DNA of 64,000 nucleotides, from assembly GCA_036013505.1 (NCBI GenBank), contig CP107851.1, forward strand, positions 6,284,501 to 6,348,500, in the 5' to 3' direction. The notes under the pieces were generated by a model. The model was not told where the DNA came from. It searched no databases and was given only the letters and a program-made list of their open reading frames with translations. Source of the DNA: Streptomyces sp. NBC_00510 (GTDB taxonomy: Bacteria; Actinomycetota; Actinomycetes; Streptomycetales; Streptomycetaceae). A program made the translations under genes and the position numbers. This document shows, in pieces, positions 8,186 to 16,042 of this stretch. Numbering within the stretch: the first letter of the stretch is position 1; every line of letters begins with the position of its first letter.

Positions 8186-8998
8186 GTGCGCAACGAACAA
8201 GAGGATCGCTTGGGCACGCTTCCTCGCCCACTGCCCGAAACCTGGGCGACGACGCCTCTGACCGTGGTCATGCCGACCTACAACGAAGCAGCCAACCTGC
8301 CGGGCATGGTCGATCTACTCATGGGCCTCGCCCTGCCCGGGCTGCGACTGCTCGTTGTCGACGACTCCAGTCCAGACGGTACGGGCGACCTCGCGGAGGA
8401 CCTCGCGGCGCGATTCAACGAGGCCGGCGACCCACCCCGAATCTCCGTCCTGCACCGAGCCGAGAAGAACGGCCTCGGCCGTGCCTACAGCGCCGGCATG
8501 AGCCTGGCGGTGGCCGAGGGCGCACACTACGTCCTGCAGATGGACGCCGACGGCAGCCATCCCTCCTCGAAGATCCCCGAGATGCTCGGCGTCGCACTGT
8601 CGACGGGCGCCGGCGTGGTGATCGGATCCCGGTACGTGCAGGGCGGCAGTCTCTCCGAGGCATGGGGCCTTCACCGCAAGCTGTTGTCGCGCTGGGCGAA
8701 CACTTATGCCGGGACCATCCTCGGTACCCGGATCCGCGACATTACCGGCGGCTTCAACCTCTGGCAGGCCGATGTGCTGCGGGCCATCGACCTGGCCTCC
8801 GTCGACTCGGCCGGCTACAGCTTCCAGGTGGAGATGAAGTACCGGGCGCTGCGCCGGGGCGTAGGCGCCATGGAGGTGCCGATCCACTTCGAAGACCGCA
8901 CGATCGGCGAGTCGAAGATGAATCTGGCGGTCCAACTGGAGTCGATCGTCATGCCGTGGAAGCTGCGGGCGCGCAGGGCTCCGGGCGAGCACTCGTGA
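8186..8998 (+). CDS. Polyprenol-phosphate mannose synthase-like GT2 glycosyltransferase
   Basis: A 270-residue family-2 glycosyltransferase of the Ppm1/DPM1 group, which moves a sugar from a nucleotide donor (GDP-mannose in known members) to polyprenyl phosphate on the inner membrane face. Visible signatures: VVMPTYNEAANLP, LLVVDDSSPDGT, the DxD motif in QMDADGSH (D120, D122), GSRYVQGGS, and DITGGFNLW. There is no C-terminal membrane domain and no fused Lnt domain. GTG at 8186 follows AGAAAGGCAGG. Its TGA overlaps the GTG of the next gene, so the two are translationally coupled; the likely logic is donor lipid synthesis for that membrane enzyme. Confidence 0.88.
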   Translation: MRNEQEDRLGTLPRPLPETWATTPLTVVMPTYNEAANLPGMVDLLMGLALPGLRLLVVDDSSPDGTGDLAEDLAARFNEAGDPPRISVLHRAEKNGLGRAYSAGMSLAVAEGAHYVLQMDADGSHPSSKIPEMLGVALSTGAGVVIGSRYVQGGSLSEAWGLHRKLLSRWANTYAGTILGTRIRDITGGFNLWQADVLRAIDLASVDSAGYSFQVEMKYRALRRGVGAMEVPIHFEDRTIGESKMNLAVQLESIVMPWKLRARRAPGEHS

Positions 8999-10548
8999 TA
9001 CGCGCCGGCGCAGTCCAGGACCGCGCCCCCGCCCCCACCCGCGGGCACGGACAACCGGTGGCTGCCGCGCGCTTGTCCACCGTTGTGTCGGTTGCCGTCG
9101 CCGTGCTGCTCGGCATATTCCTGCTCCTGGTCGTGGTGAAGCTGCCGTGGAACGGCGACCTGGGAGTTCACGCGGCGACCCTGCAGCGGCTCTCGCATTC
9201 CCCGGGGGACCCCGGGAACCCGATGGTGGACTCGGACACCACCAGCCCCTATTACTCGCCGTGGATGCTCCTGCTCGGGTTGCTGGCAGAAGTCACCGGA
9301 TGGCCGGTGTTCGGGGTGCTCAGGATCGCCGCACTGATCGCCCTGCCGCTGCTCATCTCCGGGATCTGGCGATTCGCCCGATCACTGGCCCGCCCCGGTG
9401 GGGTCGCACTCGCCGGGCCGCTCGCCGTGCTCTGCATCCTGCTGCTCTGGGGCACCACGGAGTTCTCCTGGAGCGGCTTCGTCGGGCTCAGCTCGCTCTC
9501 CCTCACCTGCTCGTACCCGTCCACCTTCGCCCTCGGCTGCGCCTTCCACCTGTGGGCGTGGCTCCACCGTCAACTGGGGTCCGGACGTGTACTGACCTGG
9601 ACGGCCGCGCTCGCCATGGGACTCCTGTGGGCGGTGACCCTGCTGAACCACCAGTTCACCGGAGTCATAGCGACCCTCGGGGTGCTGGCCCTGCTCGGCG
9701 GAGCGCGCCCCTGGCCCGCGCGGAGCGTCTGGCTACGGCTGGGCACCGGGGCGCTGTGCGGAGTGACACTGCTCGCCCTGTGGCCCTACTACGACTTCTT
9801 CGCGCTGGCCGGGGTGGGTGGCCTGGAGGCGATCCACGAGCCGCTCTACCACCGTTTGACGGTCCGGTTCGGCCTGGTGCTGCTGGGCGTGGCGGCGCTG
9901 GCCCTGCGTGCCCGCCGGGACCTGCGGGATCCCCTGGTGCTGTTCTTCCTCTCCGGCGCGGCGGTCTTCGCCGCGGGTGGGCTCACCGGACACTACTCGT
10001 GGGGACGGGCGCTGCCGGCGGCATTGATCCCCGCGCAGCTGGCGGCCGCTCTGGAAGCCGCTGGGGCCGGGCGGCGGAGCGTCGCCCGCGGATTCGCGTT
10101 GCTCGTCGCCGCGGCCCTGCTGGTGGGCGCGTGGGCCCAGCGTGGCGCGCTCGGCTACGTCGTGCCGCCCCGACTGCTGCCAGGACCGGTCGCCGAGGCC
10201 TACCGAACGCCATGGCCCGGCTACGCCTGGGCGACCGACCGGATGAACTGGGGCGATGTGGTGATGGCGCGGGAGCGGCCCGGCCGGCAACTGCCCGCCT
10301 ACGGCCCGTACACCGTGGCGCCTGGCTACCCCGATTTCTTCCTGCCTGACCAGCGCCGGCGACTCGCCGACACGGCCCGCTTCTATTCCCCGGCGACAAG
10401 CCGGCAGCAGCAGGAACGGATCCTGACCCGGTGGAAGGTGCGCTGGGTGCTTCTGGACCGAGGTGACCCCGCCCCACCGCGCGGTTTGCTCTCTCTGGTT
10501 GCCGAGGGGAACGACGGGCAGCGCCTTTACCGTGTCCACGCGCAGTAG
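8995..10548 (+). CDS. Polytopic membrane protein, GT-C glycosyltransferase-like
   Basis: A 517-residue protein with about nine or ten hydrophobic segments (first at 28-49) and a soluble C-terminal part of roughly 120 residues. The first extracytoplasmic loop carries LPWNGDLGVH with an acidic residue (D55), the position where GT-C enzymes using lipid-phosphate sugars place their catalytic Asp, and then SDTTSPYYSPWM. The GTG at 8995 overlaps the stop of the preceding synthase (GTGA). The pairing suggests it uses the polyprenol-linked sugar made by that enzyme; this is inference, the acceptor is unknown, and no family name is certain. A broken integrase follows. Confidence 0.75.
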   Translation: MIRAGAVQDRAPAPTRGHGQPVAAARLSTVVSVAVAVLLGIFLLLVVVKLPWNGDLGVHAATLQRLSHSPGDPGNPMVDSDTTSPYYSPWMLLLGLLAEVTGWPVFGVLRIAALIALPLLISGIWRFARSLARPGGVALAGPLAVLCILLLWGTTEFSWSGFVGLSSLSLTCSYPSTFALGCAFHLWAWLHRQLGSGRVLTWTAALAMGLLWAVTLLNHQFTGVIATLGVLALLGGARPWPARSVWLRLGTGALCGVTLLALWPYYDFFALAGVGGLEAIHEPLYHRLTVRFGLVLLGVAALALRARRDLRDPLVLFFLSGAAVFAAGGLTGHYSWGRALPAALIPAQLAAALEAAGAGRRSVARGFALLVAAALLVGAWAQRGALGYVVPPRLLPGPVAEAYRTPWPGYAWATDRMNWGDVVMARERPGRQLPAYGPYTVAPGYPDFFLPDQRRRLADTARFYSPATSRQQQERILTRWKVRWVLLDRGDPAPPRGLLSLVAEGNDGQRLYRVHAQ

Positions 10549-10699
10549 GTGATGCGTCGTCGTGACCACGGTGGCCCGCCCGATCCCCTCGATGCGGTGG
10601 TGGCCATCCGTGGGCACGGAGATTGCCGTACTCCTCTGCTGTACGGCGTGCATCGGGGACTCACGCGACGGCTCCGCACATGTCAATCGGGTTCAGCGG
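10549..10699. other. Non-coding stretch before the integrase remnant
   Basis: No gene or clear regulatory site is seen. With the pseudogene that follows, it forms a 570 bp gap between the membrane protein and tRNA-Gly. Confidence 0.5.
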
Positions 10700-10729
10700 G
10701 TTCGTGCTTGACGAGTCCTGCGCTGACGC

Positions 10730-11050
10730 CGCCCCTCGGGGCGCTGCGCCAGGAACGCCGCGGTACAAGGCGCTCGTCCTCCTGGCCGACTTCCGCGGCC
10801 TCCGATGGGGTGAGTTGATCGGCCTGCGTCGTCAAGATGTTGACCTCGACCACGGCGATCCGCGTACGCCGTTCGGTGGCCGAGCTCACCAGCGGGCAAC
10901 CGGTCTACAAGGCAACCAAGAGCGAAGCAGGCAAGCGCAGAGACCGGCGCCGCCGGGCGTGTCTTCGGCGGGGCGAAAAGCGCCATGATCGTCAGGGCTG
11001 TGAAGCGGGGATCGCGCCGACAGGGGCACGTGGCGGGCACGGACGACTGA
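10730..11050 (+). pseudogene. Tyrosine recombinase (phage/ICE-type integrase) remnant
   Basis: Three integrase-like pieces occur in order but in different frames. First, PRYKALVLLADFRGLRWGEL and then IGLRRQDVDLDHG (about 10763-10857), including the catalytic Arg of the GLRWGE box. Second, after a one-base shift, IRVRRSVAELTSGQPVYKAT and KSEAGKR (about 10858-10938). Third, after a further shift and a deletion, RVFGGAKSAMIVRAVKRG running to a TGA at 11048-11050, matching the usual VFxGAKG region. The N-terminal domain, the HxLRH box and the catalytic Tyr are missing. It lies just beyond the 3' end of tRNA-Gly, the classic position of an integrase beside its attachment site. Confidence 0.75.
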
Positions 11051-11065
11051 TCCGGCCGAGGAACG

Positions 11066-11110
11066 ACGAAGGCCCAGGACCGGGGAACATTCCCCTGACC
11101 TGGGCCTTCG
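11066..11110 (-). terminator. Terminator of tRNA-Gly
   Basis: Long inverted repeat with arms CGAAGGCCCAGG and CCTGGGCCTTCG extended by GGGG/CCCC around AACATT, seven bases beyond the 3' end of the leftward tRNA-Gly gene. Confidence 0.8.
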
Positions 11111-11117
11111 TGTGCAG

Positions 11118-11188
11118 AGCGGGCGACGGGAATCGAACCCGCGTAGCCAGTTTGGAAGACTGGGGCTCTACCATTGAGCTACGCCCGC
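11118..11188 (-). tRNA. tRNA-Gly (anticodon TCC)
   Basis: On the minus strand the gene reads from GCGGGCG at 11188 to the discriminator T at 11118 (71 nt). The acceptor arms GCGGGCG/CGCCCGC pair, the D loop has AATGGTAGA, the anticodon loop is CTTCCAA (TCC), and the T loop has GGTTCGATTCC. CCA is not encoded. The integrase remnant lies past its 3' end, so the 3' half is a plausible attB. Confidence 0.95.
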
Positions 11189-11299
11189 AACGGCCAGTCA
11201 TTCTGGCACATCAGATCGTAGCCGATCGACCCGGCTCCCGCGTACGGCATATGTGGCCGTCAGGGTGTGCGGAGGCATGTACTCTACGTGTCGCACCGA

Positions 11300-11376
11300 C
11301 GGGGTGTGGCGCAGCTTGGTAGCGCGTCCGCTTTGGGAGCGGAAGGTCGTCGGTTCGAATCCGGCCACCCCGACCA
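11300..11376 (+). tRNA. tRNA-Pro (anticodon TGG)
   Basis: Acceptor arms CGGGGTG and CACCCCG, D loop with GCTTGGTAGCG, anticodon loop TTTGGGA (TGG), T arm GTCGGTTCGAATCCGGC. CCA is encoded at 11374-11376 after the discriminator A. A TACTCT hexamer at 11280-11285 is a plausible -10 element. Confidence 0.95.
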
Positions 11377-11541
11377 GTGCTCGGCCGCCCTGTGCCGAGC
11401 AGGGCCCGGCCGCAGGATTGTGGTACCGGTAGGATGGGTCGTCGGCCACTGAAACGCGGAAAAGCCAGGTCGAACACCAGCCGCCCCGCACGATCGCCGA
11501 GCGGCCGCCCATCAACGTAAAGCCCCCAAGGAGACCCAACC

Positions 11542-12936
11542 GTGAAGAGCGCCGTCGAGACTCTGAACCCGACCCGGGTTCGACTCACTGTCGAGGTGCC
11601 CTTCGAGGAGCTCAAGCCCAGCCTCGACGCGGCGTACAAGAAGATCAACCAGCAGGTCACGGTGCCGGGCTTCCGTAAGGGCAAGATCCCCGCGCGCGTC
11701 ATCGACCAGCGGTTCGGCCGTGGCGCGGTCCTCGAAGAGGCCATCAACGACGCACTGCCGAAGTTCTACACGGAGGCGGTCAACGAGGGCGAGCTCAACG
11801 TCCTCGGCCAGCCCGAGGTGGACATCACCGAGTTCAACGACGGCCAGGAGCTGAAGTTCACCGCCGAGGTGGACATCCGCCCGGTCATCGAGATCCCGGA
11901 CTACTCCGGCATCGAGGTCACCGTCGACGCCGTCGAGGTGTCCGACGAGGACGTCGACAAGGCCCTGGAGCAGCTGCGCGAGCGCTTCGCCTCCACCACC
12001 GTCGTGGAGCGTGCCGCCGCCGACGGCGACGTCGTCGTCGTCGACCTGGAGGCCTCGGTCGAGGGCGAGGTGCTGGAGGACGGCGTCGCCAGCGGCGTCA
12101 CCTACACCATCGGCTCCGGCCAGCTGCTCGACGGCATCGACGAGGCCGTCACCGGCCTGGAGGCCGGCGGTTCGGCCACCTTCACCTCCGAGCTCAAGGG
12201 CGGCTCCGCCGCCGGCAAGGAGGCCCAGGTCAAGGTGGACGTCACCACCGTCCAGGCCCGTGAGCTGCCCGAGCTGGACGACGACTTCGCCCAGCTGGCG
12301 AGCGAGTTCGACACCCTCGAGGAGCTCCGCGCCGACGCCGTGAAGCGCCAGGAGCGCATCAAGCAGTACGACCAGGCCACCCAGGCCCAGGAGAAGGTGC
12401 TGGACGCCCTCCTGGAGCTGGTCGACATCCCGCTGCCGGAGAAGCTGCTCAAGGACGAGATCGAGACCCGCGTCCACAACCTGGAGCACCACCAGTTCCC
12501 GGCCATGGGCCTGGACTGGGACTCCTTCCTGGAGAACGAGGGCAAGACCCGCGAGGAGTACGACCAGGAGATCGAGGGGCAGGCGAAGAAGGGCATCAAG
12601 ACCCAGTTCGTCCTGGACGAGCTCGTCTCCACCGAGAAGCTCTCGGTCAACCAGGAGGAGCTCACCGAGCACCTCATGCGTCGTGCCGCCTCCTCCGGCA
12701 TGAGCCCGGACCAGTTCGCCCAGGCGGTCGTCGAGGGCGGCCAGGTGCCGCTGCTCGTCGGTGAGGTCGCCCGCGGCAAGGCGCTGGCCCTGGTCGTCGA
12801 GGCCGCCACGGTCAAGGACACCAACGGCGAGGTCGTCGACCTGGAGGACGAGGAGGACGAGACCGGCGAGACGGTCGAGGCCACCTCCGAGGACACGGAC
12901 GCCGAGACCGCCAAGGGTGAGGGCTCCGAGGCCTGA
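11542..12936 (+). CDS. tig: Trigger factor
   Basis: A 464-residue ribosome-bound chaperone and peptidyl-prolyl isomerase. The ribosome-docking signature GFRKGKIP is at residues 43-50 in the N-terminal domain, the FKBP-like domain covers about 150-240, and the helical substrate-cradle domain follows. The last 40 residues are strongly acidic (EDEEDETGETVE and similar), as is common in actinomycetes. GTG at 11542 follows AAGGAG. It has its own 14 bp hairpin terminator, so it is separate from the clpP operon downstream. Confidence 0.97.
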   Translation: MKSAVETLNPTRVRLTVEVPFEELKPSLDAAYKKINQQVTVPGFRKGKIPARVIDQRFGRGAVLEEAINDALPKFYTEAVNEGELNVLGQPEVDITEFNDGQELKFTAEVDIRPVIEIPDYSGIEVTVDAVEVSDEDVDKALEQLRERFASTTVVERAAADGDVVVVDLEASVEGEVLEDGVASGVTYTIGSGQLLDGIDEAVTGLEAGGSATFTSELKGGSAAGKEAQVKVDVTTVQARELPELDDDFAQLASEFDTLEELRADAVKRQERIKQYDQATQAQEKVLDALLELVDIPLPEKLLKDEIETRVHNLEHHQFPAMGLDWDSFLENEGKTREEYDQEIEGQAKKGIKTQFVLDELVSTEKLSVNQEELTEHLMRRAASSGMSPDQFAQAVVEGGQVPLLVGEVARGKALALVVEAATVKDTNGEVVDLEDEEDETGETVEATSEDTDAETAKGEGSEA

Positions 12937-12959
12937 GCCTCGCCCCGCAGCACCATCCG

Positions 12960-12992
12960 ACGGGCCCGGACGACCAGTTCGTCCGGGCCCGT
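12960..12992 (+). terminator. Terminator of tig
   Basis: Perfect 14 bp stem (12960-12973 with 12979-12992, ACGGGCCCGGACGA) with a 5-base loop, 24 bp after the tig stop. Confidence 0.85.
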
Positions 12993-13028
12993 TCTGCTCG
13001 GTTTCGCTCTCCGCTTACACCCTCCCTG

Positions 13029-13042
13029 CGCTGACAGCGAAC
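13029..13042 (+). promoter_or_regulatory. Probable ClgR operator upstream of clpP1
   Basis: CGC-TGACA-GCGAAC matches the inverse form of the ClgR site known from Streptomyces and other actinobacteria (GTTCGC-N5-GCG). It lies about 17 bp upstream of a -35-like element, a suitable place for an activator. ClgR control of clpP1P2 is established in S. lividans; here it is inferred from the site. Confidence 0.75.
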
Positions 13043-13058
13043 AGTTCCGCGTGGGGGA

Positions 13059-13086
13059 TTGCTGGGCCCCACCTGCGCGTTAGGGT
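13059..13086 (+). promoter_or_regulatory. Probable clpP1 promoter
   Basis: TTGCTG (13059-13064), 16 bp spacer, TAGGGT (13081-13086). This would start transcription near 13093, about 70 bp before the clpP1 start codon, with the ClgR site centred near -57. Confidence 0.5.
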
Positions 13087-13165
13087 CCGTAAGTACGAGG
13101 GCCCGTGCCCTACGAGAAGACCCTGTGACGGCGTCCGCGCCGTCCGACAACGAGCAGGTGGATAC

Positions 13166-13780
13166 GTGACGACTCCGATGCCTTCCGCCGCCGGCGAGCC
13201 GACCATCGGTGGCCTCGGCGACCAGGTCTACAACCGGCTGCTCGGCGAGCGGATCATCTTCCTCGGCCAGCCGGTGGACGACGACATCGCCAACAAGATC
13301 ACCGCGCAGCTGCTCCTCCTTGCCGCCGAGCCGGACAAGGACATCTACCTCTACATCAACAGCCCCGGCGGTTCCGTGACGGCCGGCATGGCGATCTACG
13401 ACACCATGCAGTTCATCAAGAACGACGTGGTCACCATCGCCATGGGCCTCGCGGCCTCCATGGGCCAGTTCCTGCTGACGGCCGGTACCCCCGGCAAGCG
13501 CTTCTCGCTGCCGAACACCGACATCCTGATGCACCAGCCCTCCGCCGGCCTCGCCGGCTCGGCCTCCGACATCAAGATCCACGCCGAGCAGCTGCTGCGC
13601 ACGAAGAAGCGCATGGCCGAGCTCATCGCGGAGCACTCCGGCCAGAGCGTCGAGGCGATCACCCGTGACTCCGACCGCGACCGCTGGTTCTCCGCCGATG
13701 CGGCCAAGGAGTACGGCCTGATCGACGACGTCATCACGCACGCCGTGAACGTGCCGGGCGGCGGCGGCACCGGGGCCTGA
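13166..13780 (+). CDS. clpP1: ATP-dependent Clp protease proteolytic subunit ClpP1
   Basis: A 204-residue serine protease subunit. The catalytic triad is S98 (GLAASMGQ), H123 (ILMHQPS) and D172 (DSDRDRW). It pairs with ClpP2, encoded next, in the two-type tetradecamer that ClpX or ClpC ATPases feed. GTG at 13166 has GCAGGTGG upstream; an ATG four codons later (13178) is also possible. A ClgR site and promoter lie upstream, and a 69 bp gap separates it from clpP2, so the two form an operon. Confidence 0.97.
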   Translation: MTTPMPSAAGEPTIGGLGDQVYNRLLGERIIFLGQPVDDDIANKITAQLLLLAAEPDKDIYLYINSPGGSVTAGMAIYDTMQFIKNDVVTIAMGLAASMGQFLLTAGTPGKRFSLPNTDILMHQPSAGLAGSASDIKIHAEQLLRTKKRMAELIAEHSGQSVEAITRDSDRDRWFSADAAKEYGLIDDVITHAVNVPGGGGTGA

Positions 13781-13849
13781 CCGGGCCTGACGCCCGTACT
13801 GCCCCGCAGGACCGACCCCAGCCCACTGCTCATCTTCAGGACGGTGAAC

Positions 13850-14515
13850 GTGACCACCCAGAACTTCCCCGGCAGCGGCATGTACGACCGCGCGAACGCC
13901 GCCGAGGCCCGGTACGTGGTGCCGCGCTTCGTGGAGCGCACCTCGCAGGGCATCCGCGAGTACGACCCGTACGCGAAGCTCTTCGAGGAGCGCGTGATCT
14001 TCCTCGGGGTGCAGATCGACGACGCCTCCGCCAACGACGTCATGGCGCAGCTGCTGTGCCTGGAGTCGATGGACCCGGACCGCGACATCTCGGTCTACAT
14101 CAACAGCCCCGGCGGCTCCTTCACGGCGCTGACGGCCATCTACGACACGATGCAGTTCGTGAAGCCCGACATCCAGACGGTCTGCATGGGCCAGGCGGCC
14201 TCCGCCGCGGCCGTGCTGCTCGCCGCCGGTACGCCCGGCAAGCGGATGGCGCTGCCGAACGCCCGCATCCTGATCCACCAGCCGTACAGCGAGACCGGCC
14301 GCGGCCAGGTCTCGGACCTGGAGATCGCCGCCAACGAGATCCTGCGGATGCGGGCCCAGCTGGAGGAGATGCTGGCCAAGCACTCCAGCACCCCGATCGA
14401 GAAGATCCGCGACGACATCGAGCGCGACAAGATCCTCACGGCCGAGGAAGCCCTCTCCTACGGTCTGGTCGACCAGATCGTCTCGACCCGCAAGGGTTCG
14501 GCGGTCGCGGTCTGA
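13850..14515 (+). CDS. clpP2: ATP-dependent Clp protease proteolytic subunit ClpP2
   Basis: A 221-residue ClpP with an N-terminal extension of about 20 residues compared with ClpP1. The active site is S118 (GQAASAAA), H143 (ILIHQP) and the Asp in DIERDK. The GTG at 13850 has AGGA with an eight-base spacing; the GTG at 13844 is too close to that site. The two subunits are typical of actinobacteria, where the active protease is a hetero-oligomer. A long-loop hairpin separates it from clpX. Confidence 0.97.
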   Translation: MTTQNFPGSGMYDRANAAEARYVVPRFVERTSQGIREYDPYAKLFEERVIFLGVQIDDASANDVMAQLLCLESMDPDRDISVYINSPGGSFTALTAIYDTMQFVKPDIQTVCMGQAASAAAVLLAAGTPGKRMALPNARILIHQPYSETGRGQVSDLEIAANEILRMRAQLEEMLAKHSSTPIEKIRDDIERDKILTAEEALSYGLVDQIVSTRKGSAVAV

Positions 14516-14545
14516 CGCCCGGCAGGGCATTCTGCGACAAGAAGT

Positions 14546-14600
14546 CCCCTCTTGGAGCCGCGGGGTTGTGCAGGTCACGGCCCAGTAGCTCCAAGGGGGG
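14546..14600 (+). terminator. Long-loop hairpin between clpP2 and clpX
   Basis: CCCCTCTTGGAGC (14546-14558) pairs with GCTCCAAGGGGGG (14588-14600) through 13 pairs including one G-U, with a 29-base loop. It could be a terminator or attenuator that limits read-through into clpX; the long loop makes this uncertain. Confidence 0.4.
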
Positions 14601-14689
14601 CCCGCACTGGGGGCGCGGCAAGGTACCGTCGATAGGCAAGCACCAGGACTCGTCGAACTGACGGGACCCAGGCGAAGGGGAAGCACCTC

Positions 14690-15976
14690 GTGGCACGCAT
14701 CGGTGACGGCGGCGATCTGCTCAAGTGCTCGTTCTGCGGAAAGAGCCAGAAGCAGGTGAAGAAGCTCATCGCAGGACCCGGTGTGTACATCTGCGACGAG
14801 TGCATCGACCTCTGCAACGAGATCATCGAGGAGGAGCTCGCCGAGTCCTCCGAGGTGCGGTGGGAGGACCTGCCGAAGCCGCGCGAGATCTACGAGTTCC
14901 TCGAGAGCTACGTCGTCGGCCAGGAGCCGGCGAAGAAGGCGCTCTCCGTGGCGGTCTACAACCACTACAAGCGGGTGCAGGCTGGTGAGAACGGCGGCGG
15001 CCGAGGCCACGACGACGGCATCGAGCTCGCCAAGTCCAACATCCTGCTGCTCGGTCCCACGGGCTCGGGCAAGACCCTGCTCGCCCAGACCCTGGCCCGG
15101 ATGCTGAACGTGCCGTTCGCCATCGCGGACGCCACCGCGCTGACCGAGGCCGGGTACGTCGGCGAGGACGTCGAGAACATCCTGCTCAAGCTGATCCAGG
15201 CGGCCGACTACGACGTCAAGAAGGCCGAGACGGGGATCATCTACATCGACGAGATCGACAAGGTCGCCCGCAAGAGCGAGAACCCGTCGATCACGCGCGA
15301 CGTCTCGGGCGAGGGCGTGCAGCAGGCGCTGCTGAAGATCCTGGAGGGCACCACCGCCTCGGTGCCGCCGCAGGGCGGGCGCAAGCACCCGCACCAGGAG
15401 TTCATCCAGATCGACACCACCAACGTGCTCTTCATCGTCGGCGGTGCCTTCGCCGGCCTGGAGAAGATCATCGAGTCGCGGGCCGGCGCCAAGGGCATCG
15501 GTTTCGGCGCGACCATCCGCTCCAAGCGGGAGATCGACTCCGCCGACCAGTTCTCCGAGGTCATGCCGGAGGACCTGGTGAAGTTCGGCATGATCCCCGA
15601 GTTCATCGGCCGTCTGCCGGTCATCACCAGCGTGCACAACCTCGACCGTGAGGCGCTGCTGCAGATCCTGGTGGAGCCGCGCAACGCCCTGGTCAAGCAG
15701 TACCAGCGGCTCTTCGAGCTCGACGGCGTCGAGCTGGAGTTCGAGCGCGGCGCCCTGGAGGCCATCGCCGACCAGGCCATCCTCCGCCAGACCGGTGCCC
15801 GGGGCCTGCGCGCCATCATGGAGGAGGTGCTGATGTCGGTGATGTACGAGGTGCCCTCGCGCAAGGACGTCGCCCGCGTCGTCATCAGCGAGGACGTCGT
15901 CCACTCCAACGTGAACCCGACCCTGGTCCCGCGCGAGCCCCGCATCATCGGCAAGGGCGAGCAGAAGAGCGCGTAG
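14690..15976 (+). CDS. clpX: ATP-dependent Clp protease ATP-binding subunit ClpX
   Basis: A 428-residue AAA+ unfoldase. The N-terminal zinc domain has C13, C16, C35 and C38. Walker A GPTGSGKT is at 122-129, Walker B IIYIDEIDK follows, and the IGF loop that docks on ClpP is in KGIGFGA. It presents substrates to the ClpP1P2 chamber encoded just upstream. GTG at 14690 is the start; the 174 bp gap to clpP2 contains a hairpin, so clpX may have its own promoter. A perfect 34 bp palindrome ends the transcript. Confidence 0.98.
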   Translation: MARIGDGGDLLKCSFCGKSQKQVKKLIAGPGVYICDECIDLCNEIIEEELAESSEVRWEDLPKPREIYEFLESYVVGQEPAKKALSVAVYNHYKRVQAGENGGGRGHDDGIELAKSNILLLGPTGSGKTLLAQTLARMLNVPFAIADATALTEAGYVGEDVENILLKLIQAADYDVKKAETGIIYIDEIDKVARKSENPSITRDVSGEGVQQALLKILEGTTASVPPQGGRKHPHQEFIQIDTTNVLFIVGGAFAGLEKIIESRAGAKGIGFGATIRSKREIDSADQFSEVMPEDLVKFGMIPEFIGRLPVITSVHNLDREALLQILVEPRNALVKQYQRLFELDGVELEFERGALEAIADQAILRQTGARGLRAIMEEVLMSVMYEVPSRKDVARVVISEDVVHSNVNPTLVPREPRIIGKGEQKSA

Positions 15977-15993
15977 CGCACCCCGGCACACGA

Positions 15994-16027
15994 AAGGGGG
16001 CGCCCGGCAGCTGCCGGGCGCCCCCTT
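15994..16027. terminator. Bidirectional terminator, clpX / convergent membrane protein
   Basis: A perfect 34 bp palindrome with 17 bp arms (AAGGGGGCGCCCGGCAG and its complement) and no unpaired centre, flanked by A and T runs. It lies between convergent stops. Confidence 0.85.
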
Positions 16028-16042
16028 CGCCGTACGGGCGGG

